From the NCBI GenBank assembly GCA_004195335.1, contig SDWK01000023.1, forward strand, positions 1-6,118: a DNA stretch of 6,118 nucleotides, given 5' to 3'. The notes below the pieces were generated by a model. The model made no database searches and was not told the origin of the DNA. It was given only the letters and a program-made list of their open reading frames with translations. The DNA comes from Shewanella sp. Lineage in GTDB: Bacteria; Pseudomonadota; Gammaproteobacteria; Enterobacterales; Shewanellaceae. Shown here in pieces: positions 5,860 through 6,118 of this stretch. The translations under genes and the position numbers were made by a program. The first letter of the stretch is position 1. Each line of letters begins with the position of its first letter.

Positions 5860-6118
5860 TCACTTACCCTTTAATGCCTTATACGCATTACAACTTTCAT
5901 TACGGCTATGAAGGTTGGCTTGTGAGCTTTTCTCCATAAACTCGAGAATCGAAAGATTACATTTACTTCGTGAAGTTTGAAGAGGAGAGGGTTTATCTGA
6001 CCACTCAATGCTCGCTATCTTTGGTTCAAAGGAGATAGCAGCATTACAGTACATGTTTTTGAGCTTTCTATATTTCCAATGCTGTTCTGGATTGCTTTGC
6101 AAATATGCACATGTCTCA
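5860..6118 (-). CDS. Possible C-terminal end of an unidentified protein (partial, minus strand)
   Basis: The frame is open from the right edge of the window to a TGA at 5860-5862, giving about 86 residues, convergent with the operon. A TTG at 6100-6102 could serve as a start, but the frame continues beyond it to the edge, so the beginning may lie outside. The peptide is hydrophilic, Ser/Asn/Lys-rich and ends in YKALKGK. It has no membrane helix and no motif I recognise. Its last codons overlap one copy of the direct repeat at 5871-5889, so the end may have been altered by whatever produced that repeat. An open frame of this length could also be chance. No function is proposed. Confidence 0.3.
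   Translation of the reverse strand, partial: ETCAYLQSNPEQHWKYRKLKNMYCNAAISFEPKIASIEWSDKPSPLQTSRSKCNLSILEFMEKSSQANLHSRNESCNAYKALKGK

Larger units (their letters stand above)
5644..5889. repeat. Imperfect 20-bp direct repeats bounding a 246-bp segment
   Basis: TTAATGCCTTA occurs at 5644-5654 and again at 5871-5881. The match continues through ACG and ATT, so 5644-5663 and 5871-5889 agree at 17 of 20 aligned columns with one gap. The copies bound the stretch that carries the inverted repeats, as an element boundary, recombination scar or duplication would. Chance in AT-rich DNA is not excluded. Confidence 0.45.
5514..6118. other. Gene-poor stretch with repeats and short overlapping open frames
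   Basis: No convincing complete gene is visible. Up to about 5640 I see only AT-rich sequence. From 5644 to 5889 there are direct and inverted repeats (listed separately) and short open frames on both strands, including 5610-5771 plus and 5652-5813 minus (53 codons each), which overlap each other. No tRNA, rRNA or CRISPR pattern was recognised. The right end may hold the end of a minus-strand gene. Confidence 0.6.

Overview
The window holds most of a co-directional, plus-strand block of six genes (bases 1-5431). A gene-poor tail of about 690 bp follows, carrying a candidate terminator, several repeats and inverted repeats, and possibly the end of a minus-strand gene. Nothing names the host outright. 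The Shine-Dalgarno sites, the mixture of AT-rich membrane-protein genes with GC-richer enzyme genes, and the ArnE/EmrE-like, dolichyl-phosphate-mannose-synthase-like and GT-C-like families all fit a Gram-negative bacterium. A gammaproteobacterium, perhaps an enterobacterium, is my best guess. The patchy composition is typical of surface-glycan or O-antigen-type accessory loci.

Layout: (1) bases 1-1018, the C-terminal 338 residues of a polytopic membrane protein whose start lies left of the window, with a cysteine-bearing, probably periplasmic tail. (2) 1011-1826, a short extended-SDR / NAD-dependent epimerase-dehydratase-like protein with an atypical YxxxR active-site pattern. (3) 1823-2635, a TIM-barrel sugar (phosphate) isomerase/epimerase-like enzyme with a complete E-D-H-E ligand set. 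(4) 2660-4213, a second polytopic membrane protein of GT-C type. (5) 4242-4598, a four-helix SMR/EamA-fold protein that looks like ArnE rather than a drug exporter. (6) 4598-5431, a soluble GT2 glycosyltransferase of the polyprenyl-phosphate sugar synthase type. Genes 1/2, 2/3 and 5/6 overlap by 8, 4 and 1 bases. Gaps 3/4 and 4/5 are 24 and 28 bases, so the block reads as one operon. Its promoter is not in the window.

How they may work together (inference): GT2 loads a sugar onto undecaprenyl phosphate in the cytoplasm. The SMR-type protein helps flip the lipid-linked sugar. One or both GT-C proteins transfer it to an acceptor in the periplasm. This is the logic of GtrA/GtrB/Gtr(type) O-antigen modification and of ArnC/ArnEF/ArnT lipid A modification. 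The SDR and TIM-barrel enzymes, translationally coupled to each other, would make or remodel the unusual sugar. I recognise the families but not this exact gene set as a named system, so it is the best candidate here for an undescribed glycan-decoration cassette.

The tail (5432-6118) has a weak terminator-like hairpin just after the operon. It is followed by a 246-bp stretch bounded by imperfect direct repeats and containing a long imperfect inverted repeat and a compact palindrome. Both strands there encode short plausible peptides, which suggests a repeat or structured element rather than genes.
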